Positions 32,029 through 43,851 of a DNA stretch of 64,000 bases are shown in pieces. Both the position numbers and the translations under genes were made by a program. The stretch is from positions 42,648 to 106,647 of the forward strand of contig JAKZHN010000059.1 of the NCBI GenBank assembly GCA_037179335.1, in the 5' to 3' direction. Under the pieces are notes generated by a model that worked only from the letters and a program-made list of their open reading frames with translations, was not told the origin of the DNA and made no database searches. Positions within the stretch are counted from its first letter, which is position 1. Every line of letters begins with the position of its first letter. The stretch is from Cyclaneusma minus (lineage: Eukaryota > Ascomycota > Leotiomycetes > Marthamycetales > Marthamycetaceae).

Positions 32029-32782
32029 TCACTGCCTCTTCTTGCTCCCGCTCCTCTGCACATGCCCCTCCTTCGCACCAGCATGTTTCTCCGCCTTCTC
32101 CTTTTCCTTCTCATTCCTCTTCTCTTCCCTCCCCTTCTCAAACTCCTCCTCCTCATCCCACTCCTTGCGCTCTGCATACCACTGTCCCGCCTGCAACACC
32201 AACACACCCACCAGCACCAACGCCAGAATCGTATTACTCGCGGCCAACACCCGCATGCTGTCGCCTCTTGTCAAGAGACCCGATTCGGCCAACCCCTGTA
32301 CGCCTTCTTCAGCATACATCCCGAGGGTAATAAGTCGCAGTCCCTTCACGATGTTCGCAATGTATACAATCACGCCAATCACGTAGAGCACGAGCGACGC
32401 GCCGTCAAACAGCAGGTTGGACTCGGACGGCTTGAAAAGCTTCATGAAGAAGCCGCAGAAGCCGATGGAGATGGCGATGTGCAGGATGCGCGGGATGATG
32501 GGCGGACTGGCGTGCAAAAACTTCAGGTGCACTTCCAGCTGGTCATAGTAGGAGGCGGGCGCGGGCTGAGAGGTCCAGAGGAGGGGGAAGTCGTAGGGAA
32601 GGGCGGAGAAGAGCATGCCGAGGAAGAAACATGTTGCTGCGGGGTGTTAGTAGGGCCGGAGAGAGGGTAGTAGAAGGGAGAGACAGACGGCCAATGATCA
32701 TGAAGGTCGCGAAGGAGTTTGCGCCGCTGACCGTCTTGGGCTTGTCGTAGGTCTTGAAGATAGACGCTTTGCGCGGGTCCAT
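32029..32782 (-). CDS. SHR3: Shr3, ER packaging chaperone of amino-acid permeases
   Basis: Two exons, 32689-32782 and 32029-32636, give 233 residues. The junction reads MIIGPTCFFLGMLFSALPYD, which restores the conserved Shr3 signature (Pro-Thr before the first helix end, then LPYDFPLLW). Other family marks are an HLKFLHASPP segment, FMKLFKPSESNLLFDGASL, and four hydrophobic helices near residues 24-45, 80-100, 115-137 and 165-187. The tail is extremely rich in Glu and Lys and cytosolic, as in yeast Shr3 (about 210 residues). Shr3 sits in the ER membrane, keeps nascent amino-acid permeases from aggregating and helps load them into COPII vesicles. The donor (GTCTGT) is weak, but no other site keeps the motif. 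Confidence 0.9.
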
Positions 32783-33844
32783 GGTGACTGTTGGTTTCCG
32801 GACCTTTCTTTAGAAACCAGAGGTCCAGACTTTTCGGTCGAGGTTGTTGTGCAGCGGAGGTGAGGAGGCTGTTACTTGGCTGCGAAGGTGTTGAAGGATC
32901 CGAAGTCCGACAGACAGCGGAGCTGAAGACGACAGATTATGTTAAAGAGCGTAGGTACTATGTCGTTCAGCGCACGTATGCGACCGAGCATCAGCTTGCA
33001 AGAGCTTTCACGGCAGCGAGTGGGTGGGAGCGCCACAGGCGATAAAATTAGATGAGATTTGCGAGAGGCCATCAGCACAACGGCGTCCGACGGCCATTCC
33101 ACGTTTTTGGCGGAGGCCGGCGCAAACTCAATTTCGTGCCGCTCCGACCACGTACTACCTGTCGTTGACTTCACCTTCTGTTCCATGTCATCATATATCT
33201 AACTCTAACCTGGGCCAACTCCAACAATACAGATACATGTCAGGATTGCTTTCAATTCTCCTCAATATTCCTTGTGGTCTTGGCAAATTACTTTCACCAT
33301 TTTCTACAAAGGGGTGATCCCGCAGCCCCTATATCACTTATGTATGCCATGCTTCCGAGTCGCACATGTCAGCAGTCAGGTAAGAAAACCATCAAAACGC
33401 TGACTGGGGATCCTCTGACTGGGGATCGAGATCATTCATAGCCATCCAGTCTCAGACCCTGCCCTTTGTTGTAGACAATGGAAAACCGCCGGATACTAGC
33501 TGCGACCCTGAGATAGGCTGGATACAAGAATCCCACATCAACGGACCTATGCTAAAAACTAGGCCTCGTGAATGTTTGCCTCTAGATGAGCTCGTCGGCA
33601 GGCGCTGGCATTTTCTTCCTCTCTATTGTACATCCCCGCTCAGCATAGTGTCCTCGCCGGAAGGCCATCCACCACAGCCCACCATACCGACCAGACTGAC
33701 TGGTGACTCCCAATACATAACACCCTGTATGTTCGAGAAGGGAGCCCCTCAACAGCCCCTTCCATGCAAGGTGGTGAGTTTGGTACAAGGTATGCCGAAA
33801 CGCCGAGCGATGACCCCGTATCATACAGCTATCTTCCACCCCGA
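32783..33844. other. Intergenic region
   Basis: Promoter side of Shr3 and 3' flank of the mitoribosomal gene. No gene, RNA or repeat is recognised. An imperfect direct repeat CTGACTGGGGATC occurs near 33400-33425. Confidence 0.45.
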
Positions 33845-34806
33845 CTATGCTCCCATTTGAAACTTCGAAGTGTTTCCGCTGGAAAGATCCGCTTCTCCCG
33901 CGACCGTAGTCCAGTCGATCCTCTTCCACCAAGCCTGTAGGAAGCCTCTCTTGTCCAAGCCCCAGTCACGCATATATGCATGCTCCCAAGTGTTGACGCA
34001 AAGCAACGGCTTGATGTTGACGCCTCCCGGGGCATATTTCCTCTCATCTTTCCCTGCTTCGCTATGGCTACCATGGGCGCCGACATTGTTGTTGGGAGAG
34101 CCCATGCCGTTTATGGCGTCCTGTCTTTCGTGGCCCGGTATGTGAAGCCCCGTATTCAGATCGTGCGGCTGAGCCCTCCAATGCGCGCCGGGGTATGGAG
34201 AGCCGGCGATATATGTTGTGAGAATATGAAAGTTCGCCTTGTTGGTTTGGTTCTGGACAAGCCACACAAAGCCGGGTCCAAACATGGCGTTGGCTGTGGC
34301 TAACATCTCTGCGCGCAGGGTCTCAATTGAGTTGAATGAGCGCTCGAGATTCTTCTTCAACACGGGGTCCATTTTCTGCCTCGACTTGTCATTGGTCAGG
34401 CATTTGAAATAGAAATGGTTGTTGTGTGCCATGGAGGCGTGGTTGAAAGTCGAAGCCATGCTGGGCTCGCGGGCATACTTGAGCAGGATGGTCTTGACGT
34501 CGGAATTGTAGTCGCTGTCCAAAACTATGAGATAGTGAGCTTCTTGGATCTCCATGGAACAGCAGGTGCCAATTCGGCTGGAGCGCTCGGAATATGCAAC
34601 GACATACCGGATGTCAGGGCATTCAGCTTGTCGATGACCATGGTCTGGTATCCATGCCACGCGAAGCCAAAGCCCTCAGGACTATACAGCTCGTCGATGC
34701 CATGCTCTGCAAACTCCGGACTCAGAGGAGGGAGGTGGTGCTTGTATCTGCGGAACGACGGAATTGCGCGCGGTAAGCGTGGCCGTAAAAACACTCGCGA
34801 CGCCAT
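33845..34806 (-). CDS. Mitochondrial small-subunit ribosomal protein of the Fe/Mn-SOD family (mS42/mS43, Rsm26/Mrp1 type)
   Basis: Exons 34608-34806 and 33845-34524 give 292 residues. The start at 34806 gives a basic, Arg-rich mitochondrial presequence (MASRVFLRPRLPRAIPSFRR). An upstream in-frame ATG at 34929 is less likely. The fold is iron/manganese superoxide dismutase: HNNHFYF in the middle and NTWEHAYMRDWG near the C terminus. Two of the four metal ligands of true SODs are lost: the first His (Phe here) and the Asp of the usual DxWEHAY motif (Asn244 here). The His of HNNHF and His248 remain. Fungal mitoribosomes contain two such enzymatically inactive SOD-like subunits. I cannot tell which of the two this is. 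It is divergent with the molybdenum cofactor sulfurase gene. Confidence 0.88.
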
Positions 34807-35310
34807 GCTGGGGGAGGGCTTTATGTCTCGAACTTTGGGAATTTTCTCGACGTGAGGTCCAGCGTGCAGGCCGCTCGGCCCAATTGAAGCTCGGTTGGCC
34901 TTAGGTTGGGGCAGCCACATGTACGCCACATAGGCGCCGGGCCTTGAATCTCCGAGGCGGGATACGAGAGGCGAACTCCGCTGCTGGCCGCCCCTATGTT
35001 TTCTTTGTTTGCGCCAACTTGTTACTCATCAATGCTATCAAGAGGGCGAGATAACAGGACGGCATTTCAGAATTCCAGGCGGCATTCAGAGTTCCATGTG
35101 CCCTCAGCTGGGGCTGAGCAGCTTCCGTAGCAAAGCCATATATAATTCTTGGGAAGTTCGTCCCAGCGATGCCAAGTACCAACTACCAAACGCCTTCGCC
35201 ACTGCTCTTGGACCGTCACCCTAGACGCTGTTGACAGTGTCAAGTTAGACAACTGTTGCTCCTGCTGTGAATTTACCACCTTGACAAGGATTAGGAAGAA
35301 GACTTGATCA
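34807..35310. promoter_or_regulatory. Shared divergent promoter region (mitoribosomal gene / MoCo sulfurase gene)
   Basis: About 500 bp separate the two start codons, so the two genes share the interval. No defined operator could be recognised. Confidence 0.45.
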
Positions 35311-37815
35311 ATGCTTCATTTGAAGGCAATGGAGGAAAACACGCCGTCTGCTTACAACAGCAATGTCGACGCTATCCGAGAAACAGAGTATCCCATGCTC
35401 AAAGGTGATCATTTCTGAAAACATTCCAAGGATTGTAACTAAACTGTTGCCTCAGATGCCATCTATCTGGACTATGCCGGTACCACGTTATACTCTAAGT
35501 CCCTCATGGAGCAGTTCGCGGCAGATATGATGTCCAGTCTGTATGGGAATCCGCATTCAGCTTCAGCTTCTTCCTCGCTGTCGACGACTCGAATAGAGAA
35601 TGTCAGGCTACGTGTACTTCGTTTCTTCAATGCAGATCCGGAGCACTTCGACCTGGTCTTCGTGGCGAATGCCACCGCTGGCATCAAACTCGTCGGGGAT
35701 GCATTCAGTGCTTCTGTTGGAGGCTTCAAGTACCGTTATCACGAGGCTTCTCACACGAGTCTGGTTGGAGTCCGAGAACTAGCCGTGCAAAGCAGCTGTC
35801 TGAACGACGAGGAAGTTGAGGACTGGCTCTCAAGCTCTGATGGCATGAACGATTCCGCCGATGTGAAGGACCAGCCCGTGGAACTGTTTGCATATCCTGC
35901 CCAGTCGAACATGAATGGACGGAGACAGCCTTTGACTTGGATAGAGAGGCTACGACAACGAGCAGCCGTCGCCAAAAGATCTATGTACTCTCTCCTGGAC
36001 GTGGCTTCATTGGTCTCAACCTCACCCTTGGATCTTAGCGACCCTTCCAAGGCAGCTGATTTCACGGTCTTGAGTTTCTACAAGATCTTCGGATTTCCAG
36101 ACCTTGGAGCCGTCATCGTTCGCAAAGATTCAGGACAAATTCTCCGATCTCGCAAATTTTTCGGTGGAGGTACCGTCGAACTCCTGATAGTCGTCAAGGA
36201 GCAATGGCACGCATTGAAAGATCACTCGCTCCATGATTCCCTTGAAGATGGCACTTTGCCGTTTCACAGCATCATGGCCCTAGATAGCGCCCTGGATGTC
36301 CAACAGAGATTGTACGGCTCGATGAAGAACGTCTCAAACCATACCTACTTCCTGGCCAAAAAGCTCTATCATGCTCTGAGGTCCCTTCAACATTGGAATG
36401 GCACAGCTGTATGCAATATGTATGCCGAGGAGGGTGCATTTTGTGATGGCAGTCATCAGCGAGGCCCCATCGTGACTTTCAATATTCGGAATGCAGACGG
36501 GGCTTGGATCAGCAACGCAGAGGTGGAAAGACTTGCTAATATTCGCAAAATCCACATCCGAACTGGCGGCGTGTGCAACCCGGGTGGTATCGCGACATCA
36601 CTTGAGCTGGACTCTTGGGAGATGAAACGAAACTTCTCGTCGGGATTTCGATGTGGAGCAGAGAACGACATTATGGGGGGAAAGCCAACCGGAATCATAC
36701 GAGCCAGCTTCGGTGCAATGAGCAATCTGCGAGATGTTGACGCCATGATATCGTTCATGGACGAGTTCTTCGTGGAAAAGCAACCTGCTTGCAGGGGAGA
36801 CACTGCTAGTGTGTCAGATCTCTATATCGAAAGTCTGACGATATATCCCATTAAGAGCTGCGGAGGGTCTCCCATACCTCCTGGGACAGACTGGGAAGTC
36901 CGACCGGAAGGCCTAGCATGGGATCGAGAGTGGTGTCTTGTCCATCACGGTACCGGAAAAGCCCTCAGCCAGAAAGCCATACCTCGGATGGCTCTGATTA
37001 AACCCGCCATTGATCTTGAATCCGGAGTCATACGAATATCATACCAAGCGAATCCGGATGCGACCAAAGAGGAAATAAAGGTACCTTTGTCAAACAATCC
37101 CGGCTTATTTGAACCTGTCGATGGCCTAAAATCTGCATCCACGGTTTGCGGCGATACTATCAGGGCCCTCAGATACAGGAGCGATAAAATCAATGGTTTT
37201 TTCACACGCATTCTTGGTTTGCCGTGTGCATTGGCACGATTTCCTGCTGGTGGTTCTGGGCCGAGTATCAGGCATGCAAAAGCATATCAGCAGCATGGGA
37301 AGAAGGACAAGGGGGTATGCAGTCCGGAGGAGCTCGCAGGACCGCCGACGCCACCAGATTCCGACAATGAAGTAGCAGTACGACGTCCGATACTTCTATC
37401 CAACGAAAGTCCCATCCTCGCGATCAACCGAGCCAGTCTCGATGCACTGAACAAGGAGATCTTCGGAAAAGGAGGGAAAGCAGCAGCCGCCGCAGTCTTC
37501 CGTGCAAACGTAGTCATTGCGTCCCAAAGCTCGAGTGAGGAGCCGTATTGCGAGGACCGCTGGTCTAGCATCCGAATTGGACAGCAGGACTTCCAGATGC
37601 TGGGACCCTGTCGTCGGTGCCATATGATCTGTGTTGATCAAGATACTGCGGTGAAGAATGAAGAGCCTTTCGTCACGCTGGCCAAGACCCGGAGGTTTGA
37701 GGGGAAGGTGTTCTTTGGCTCGCATATGTGTCACATACCTGGCCGGCTGCCCACGAGGGAGAAACAGTACCCTACGGTCCGTGTTGGGGATGCCGTTGCT
37801 GTAATTAGGAGCTGA
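35311..37815 (+). CDS. hxB: Molybdenum cofactor sulfurase (HxB/MOCOS)
   Basis: Exon 1 (35311-35404) and exon 2 (35456-37815) give 817 residues; an alternative start is at 35329. The enzyme transfers a terminal sulfur onto MoCo to activate xanthine dehydrogenase and aldehyde oxidase. The N-terminal half is a class V aminotransferase/NifS-like PLP domain: LDYAGTTLYS, GNPHSAS, ATAGIKLVGD and the PLP lysine Lys241 in SFYKIFGFP. A conserved RTGGVCNPGG carries the likely persulfide cysteine. The C-terminal third is the MOSC domain: IYPIKSCGG, WDREWCLV, and GPCRRCHMICVDQ near the end. Full length and intact. It is known as hxB in Aspergillus. One intron near the 5' end. Confidence 0.95.
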
Positions 37816-38179
37816 TGTTGAGTTTGGAAGGAGGAGAATACAAAGGAACACATCTCTTTTCGATGCTGCCCCGAGCTTAGAAGTAAGTGTTCCAATGTTC
37901 CACAGTCTCGTCATTTGGACTTTGGTACTAGAAGATTGCTTGTTGTTTTACAATTAGTGTCAAGGGGTTTGTCCGCAGCGACTTCCGCACCTCAAGCCGA
38001 TTCACTACTATGACATGTTTTTGGTTTTTTTCAGTTGTGTTCAGTCCGGTAGAATAGCTTGCAAGTGGACCATTTAGTTTTATGCGCCAATTCTTTAGAT
38101 GTATAGTTGGGCGAGAAAAAAACCCTTCTGCGCTTAGTGTGGCAGTGGTCAGGACGGACTTCTGTTTCCAGTTGTTTGA
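37816..38179. other. 3' flank of the MoCo sulfurase gene
   Basis: No coding signal. It leads into the minisatellite. Confidence 0.4.
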
Positions 38180-38690
38180 GATTTCCTAATTATTTGAATT
38201 ATTTGCAATCTTTCAGGATGTTCCCAGCCCTTTGGAATATTCTCAATCCTCTGGGATGTTCTCAATTACTGGGGATATTTCTAGTCCTTGAAGATACTCC
38301 CAGTCCTTTGGAATATTTCTCATCATTCAGGATATTCCCAGTCCTTTGGAATATTCCCAGTCCTTTGGAATATTCCTAGTCCTTTAAAGTATTCTCAGTC
38401 CTTTGGAAGGTTCTCAATTATTGGAAATATTCTCAATTATTGGGGATATTCCTAGTCCTCAAGGATACTCTCTCTCACTTCTCTGGAATATTTCCAATTA
38501 TTCAGGATGTTCCCAGTCCCTTGAAATATTCCTAATCATTCAGGATATTCCCAATCCCTTGGAATATTCTCAGTCCCTTGGATATTCTCGATTGTTGTGG
38601 ATATTCCTAGTCCTTGAGGATACTCCCAATTCTTGGGGATATTCATAATCACTGGGGATACTCCCAATTATCGGAGGGGGTTTCAGACTT
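38180..38690. repeat. 19-bp minisatellite (about 26 copies)
   Basis: The unit is CCAGTCCTTTGGAATATTC, with variants such as TCAATTATTGGGGATATTC. The most regular copies lie near 38335-38400. The copies drift in the first half of the unit but keep the ATATTC/ATACTC end. Because 19 is not a multiple of three, each copy changes frame, so open frames through it are not genes. It is AT-rich compared with its surroundings. Confidence 0.88.
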
Positions 38691-39508
38691 TTTCTCACCT
38701 AAACTATACGCGGTTGTTTTGGCCGCATCATCTGACCGGAGCATCTCGCTTACCGCACGTCCTGTTTGCTACGTCCGTTGAACAACATTGTTCCGGGTGG
38801 TGCCTTCCCTGCCCGTTTGCTGCTTCCGTTTGCACTGAGGCAGCAACCAGCGCTTACCCTACCTACTTTTCGCACCGCCCGCCTCCCCCTCCCAACACCT
38901 TCCCACCTTCCGCAACACTGAAGGTGTCCGATACTACTTTCCGCAAGTTGCTGCGTCCGTCCTCCTCTCTCCTTCCTCACAGCGGGCGCCGTCCCGGATC
39001 CAACCTAGCGCAGTCGACCGAGGATCTGCGTACAAAACCACAGTCCTCTTCGCAGGTGAGCTTCCTTCTTCCATACAACATACACTATCTTGTCTTGCGA
39101 CCTTCGATCTACTGCCTGTCGAGCTGCCAAGCTCCTGGTCGGCACTGTAGACACAGCACTGGACTGTTGGGCCTGCTTCTCTGACCTCACTGTCTGCTGT
39201 TGCGCAGCTGCCAGAGTGTGCGTTGTTGAGCCTACCCCCATCCGTTCTGTTCTCGTTGATGCTGGGTCCTGCTGTTGCGTTGCCACTGCTGCGCCTGTCT
39301 GCGCTCTGACAGACCTCACCGTCGGAGCCCGGCCGGATGGGTATGTGCAGGCACCACAGACTTCACCCCGCCCGAGAAGGCTGGTGTTGGCAGTGTTCTC
39401 CTGAACAAGTGTTGCTTGGAGTTACTCTCGTTCTTGGATTGCATCTCTTTCCTCTCGATCCTCTTTCTTTTGACACTCTTACTAACCCTTAAATCTCAGT
39501 TTCCTACC
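38691..39508. other. Pyrimidine-rich leader/promoter of the helicase gene
   Basis: C/T-rich sequence runs up to the ATG at 39509. It is probably a long 5' leader, perhaps with a leader intron. Frames here lack any family motif. Confidence 0.4.
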
Positions 39509-42500
39509 ATGTCCCTACTCGAGTCGCGAACCGACCGCATCCTTCGCGACCATGTCCTGAAGAGATGGGCCGAGAACCTGGGTCCAGTCGCTGGTTGGAG
39601 AACGCTCCCCGAGATCCCCACCGGCGCCGAGATTAACCCAAACAACCTGGACGTACTCAACGATGCCAGCGACCTTGGCGTTCAGGTAGCTGAAGGCAAC
39701 AAACTCCCCAACAACACAATCGATGGACCGTGGTCTACCAAAGACGCGTACATCGAGGCGCACTACAAGCTTCTCCGGGAAGACTCCGTTGCTCCTCTGC
39801 GCGAAGCCGTGAGAGCTGTCAAGGCGAACCCAGGCATGACCGACAAGGGTGATGTCTGCATCTACACCCATGTAAGTCTCTCTGGAGTCTCAATGGAATG
39901 GCAGAATCATCATACTGACATTGCAAGGTCCATGTGACTGGGTACACCCTGACAACCCAGGGCCCTGCGGCGCGAATCCAGTTTTCGTATGAGCGCGCCC
40001 GCAAGAACATTCACTGGGCGCAGTCGAAGAGACTTCGACCCGGTACAATCGTCGCGATCACGCCGGAACGCGATATGTTTCGCAAAGTCTGCAAGATTGC
40101 AGTTGTGGCTGCCCGTCCCATCAAGGGTGGAGTGGACCTGAACCCCCCCGAGGTTGACTTGTTCTGGGGTGATGTAGGCGACGCCGAGATCGACCCTGCA
40201 CAAGCCTTCGTCATGGTTGAATCTCGAGTTGGCTACTATGAGGCCAACCGTCATTTGCTGGTTGCGATGCAGAAATTGATGACCGAGTCGTGAGTTGTCC
40301 CCATTCATTGCCTTTTCGTGAGAGTGCTCAAGCTGACTTAACCAACCCATAGATTCCCTCTAGCAGAGCACATCATTCAGCTCGACACCAACGTCGGCGC
40401 CCCCAGTTACGTCAACAAGCAGCCACTCACCAATATGTGCAAGCTTGTCACTCCGGACAACGCCGAAACCGGTTTGGCAAGCAGTGCTCAAGAGGACCTG
40501 CTCGGCAACGTCGACATTCGAGGCGAATGGCCTGTCATCGCTAACACTGGCTTGGACGCATCGCAGCTGGATGCAGTCAAGCGGATGATGACAAAGAAGG
40601 TGGCAATCATCCAAGGACCACCAGGTACTGGCAAGACCTTTGTGTCGATCTCCGGTCTCAAGGTGATGCTCGACAACTTGGGACCGGGAGACCCACCAGT
40701 CATCGTGGCGGCTCAGACCAACCATGCGTTGGACCAGCTTCTTCTTCTTCTCGCTCCGTCAATCGACAACAACTTCCTGAGACTTGGAGGAAGAGCAAGC
40801 AAGGACAAGGAGAACGAGATGGTTCTACGACGTACTCTCTTCCACTTGCGTAGGCTGCCCGAGGCGCGTGTTGACGCATCAAGTTCGAGGAACTGCAAGA
40901 GAGCTATGGACAACCAAGGCGTAACTTTGGAGAAGAGCCTTGACCTGGCCTTCAAACACGACATTCTCAAGACTGACGACTTGGTCGAGATGGGTCTCCT
41001 CACGAAAGAGCAAGCTGATTCGTTAGATGAAGAAGGTTGGGCCACCGCCTCCGAATTCTCCACCAATGACCCTCTTCGTGATTGGCTTGGAGGCGTTGGT
41101 CAGCTCAAGGAGTCGGAGTCGAAGTGCCCCATGACAAGCGCCTTCGCCGAAGAAGAGTATGATGACTTCGAAGAACTCGAAGAGCAGGAGTTGGAGAGTG
41201 GCCTGAAAGACGACGATGACAGTGCGCTCAATGGCCGCTTCATTGCCCTTCGGGAGAAGTACACGGGGAAGTGTCCTACTGCCAGAATGTCTCCCAGCCA
41301 GATCCGCAGGCTGTTGGACCAGACACCCGATCTTCACGACATTCCTGAGCGTCATCGCGGTGAAGTCTACAAATGGCTCCAAGACCAGATGAAGGCCAAG
41401 GCACTTGAAGGGTTTTCTGAACACGCGAAGTATTACATGACGAGTGTCCGAAGACACCAGGTTGCCAAACAAAGCGAACACTACCAGATCGTCAAGAAGC
41501 TCGGTGTCAAGTTGATCGGTTGCACCACGACCGGTCTGTCGAAGTACCGTGCGCTCCTGGCGGCCCTGCAGCCGAGAACGATGCTGATCGAAGAAGCCGC
41601 CGAGACGCTTGAGGGCACAATCACTGCCGCCATGTTCGAGAGCTTACAGCACCTGATCTTGGTTGGTGACCACCAGCAATTGCAGGCCCACTGCAATCTC
41701 ACGTACCTGGAGAAGGATCCATACAACCTTAGCATGTCGATGTTTGAGCGTCTGGTCAACAACGGCATCGGCTACACGATGTTGAACACGCAACGTCGTA
41801 TGGTGCCTGAGATTCGTGAAATCCTCCAACCTTTCTATCCAACGCTGCAAGACCATGCCTCGGTCTTGGACAGAGTCCATAACCGTCCTCATGTTCCAGG
41901 AATGGATCATAACGCGTTCTTCTTCCACCATCAATGGCCCGAGAGCCGGAATGCAGAAACCAGCCGGTTCAACATCGATGAGGCCGAGATGGTGGTTGAA
42001 TTTTTCGTTTACCTGGTTCTCAACAACATCGACCCCTCGCAGATCACGGTGTTGACCTTTTACAATGGCCAACGCTCGAAGATGTTGAGCATGCTGAAGA
42101 CTCACACTGACTTGCAGCAATACCGCCAGGAACGACCGTTCAAAGTGGTTACTGTCGATTCGTACCAAGGTGAAGAGAATGATATCATCCTCCTTTCTCT
42201 TGTCCGAAGCAACACCAGCCAAAGAATCGGATTCCTCGAGAACCGTAACCGAGCCGTGGTCGCCCTTTCAAGAGCACGTCGAGGCATGTATGTCTTCGGC
42301 AATGTCAAGAATCTCGTCTTCGAGAACGTGGGTGGCCAGAGATTCGCACGTGAATCTTTCTGGACAGAAGTCGCCGAGAAGTTCAACGCCGTCAACGCGG
42401 TCCAGGACTCGCTGCCGATCACCTGTGTCAATCACCGCAACACCACTCTCGTTACCGAAGCTGGACAGTGGAAGGGAAAAGGGATCCACGGGGGTTGTCT

Positions 42501-43851
42501 GACCAAGTGCACTGGCAACATCGAGCCCTGCGGACATCCCTGCCCCTACAACTGCCATCCGTGAGTAGCTTCCAGAAATTCCTTGCAGAATTGATACTAA
42601 TGCAGTCATAGGTTCCCGCATGACCGGATCATTTGCAAGGCACAATGTCCCAAGCGCGTGGAAGCTTGCGGCCATCAATGTGTTCAGACGTGCGGTGACA
42701 GATGCCGCTGCGCCCACCGCTGTGTTGATATTTATCTTGACGTCATTCAGAGAAGGCCATCAGGAGCAGCCGAAGCGGTAGTCACCGATCTGGATGATTT
42801 TCTCGACGATCACGACCATCACCATCCTCCTAGCGAGCCGGAGCCAGCTGAACGTGGCAGTCAAGAAGTTCAAAGCCACGAACCCTCTGTTCGTGGCTCC
42901 AGAGCCCCAACTGACGGCCCTCATGCAGCACTTTATGCAACACTTCAGAGCAATGCGCACACAGGTCGGGGTGGAACAGTTCGAGGTGGAACAGTCCGGG
43001 GTGGACCGGTTCGAGGTGGAATAGTTCAGGGTGGAACGGTTCGACGAAATGACCGCCCCCGTGTGCCACCTCTGAGGAATGAAGCGGGAAGTCCCCAAGA
43101 CACAGGTCCTGCAGCTTGGCAAGCCTTCGCGGAAAACGAGGCAGATCCACGTGGACCACGCGTTTCGACTCCCCGAGCCGCCCCTGAGTTCCCAGCTGAA
43201 GGTTTCGAACTGAACGACGGCGGATGGCGTCAAACCAAGGTTGTCAATGGTGTCCGTGTGACTGTGCGTGAGTCTCCGAACCAGGTGACTGTCCAACAAG
43301 TCGCTGTTCCTACTCCAAGCTCAAACGCAGTCGCTACTCCGGTCACCGCCAGCCCAGCTCAGGTGGGACGCGGACGTGCTGTTCCCGCTTCCAGCCATGC
43401 TGTTACGTCTCGCTCCTCTGGTGCTCACTCGGCCACCACTGTCAGGCCCGACACTGTGGTTGTCCAGCGAGCCAACAGGCGCCTGGATGCACTGGGTGAG
43501 CCCGACATTGAGGCACTCTTCGAGGAGCACTCCCTGGTCAACGGTGAGACTGGCAGCGACTCCAACTACCAGCCCAACATTGCGGTTGGCCAGCGAGACA
43601 ACAGGCGCCGCCTTGCCGAACCTGACATCGAAGCCCTCTTCGAGGAGCACTCTCTGCTCAACGGCGAGACTGGTGACAACGCCAACTACACTACCAGCAA
43701 CAGCAGCCGTCAGGGTACCTCTCATGGCCCGTCAACTCCGACCGCTGTAGGCTCAGCAGTGAACGAAGTGCAGGCCTCTGGCATGATGGCGTGCGAGAAT
43801 CAGCACCTCATCCAGCTTGCCGAGGTTGAGGATCTCATCAGCTTTGACTGA
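39509..43851 (+). CDS. SF1 RNA helicase with NF-X1-type cysteine segment, Hrr1/SAD-3-like (RNA silencing)
   Basis: Four exons (39509-39871, 39928-40289, 40353-42560, 42612-43851) give 1390 residues. It belongs to the UPF1-like group that includes fission-yeast Hrr1, Neurospora SAD-3 and animal ZNFX1. Hrr1 and SAD-3 work with RNA-dependent RNA polymerase in heterochromatic or meiotic silencing. The N-terminal 240 residues are a conserved accessory domain. Walker A GPPGTGKT begins at residue 330, IEEAAE (motif II) lies near 654, then VGDHQQLQ, LNTQRRM, VDSYQGEENDIILLS and VALSRARRGMYVFG. A Cys/His segment (CTGNIEPCGHPCPYNCHP and CGHQCVQTCGDRC) follows. The tail of about 370 residues is low complexity with GG(T/P)VRGG repeats and a duplicated block ending EPDIEALFEEHSL. 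Nuclear or perinuclear location is inferred. Confidence 0.9.
42973..43047 (+). repeat. 15-bp tandem repeat coding RGGTV
   Basis: Five consecutive copies resembling GGTGGAACAGTTCGA code GGTVR, GGTVR, GGPVR, GGIVQ and GGTVR in the helicase tail. They form an RGG-like RNA-binding stretch. Confidence 0.8.
43466..43683 (+). repeat. About 130-bp in-frame duplication in the helicase tail
   Basis: Two copies code NRRLDALGEPDIEALFEEHS and NRRRLAEPDIEALFEEHS, each followed by L(V/L)NGETG. The acidic IEALFEEHS core is identical, which suggests a short linear binding motif kept in two copies. Confidence 0.75.

Noticed and set aside
32008..32670. 220-residue plus-strand frame
   Set aside because: It is the antisense of Shr3, whose conserved motifs and splice phase are clear.
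33845..34806. Functional Fe/Mn superoxide dismutase
   Set aside because: Two metal ligands are replaced and the N terminus is a mitochondrial presequence; it matches mitoribosomal SOD-like subunits.
38107..38648. Open frames with repeated LWNI/SPLEYS-like peptide
   Set aside because: They are produced by the 19-bp minisatellite, whose unit changes frame each copy; no family or splice support.
38180..38690. CRISPR-like array
   Set aside because: The units are directly adjacent and diverged, with no unique spacers, and the genome is eukaryotic. It is a minisatellite.
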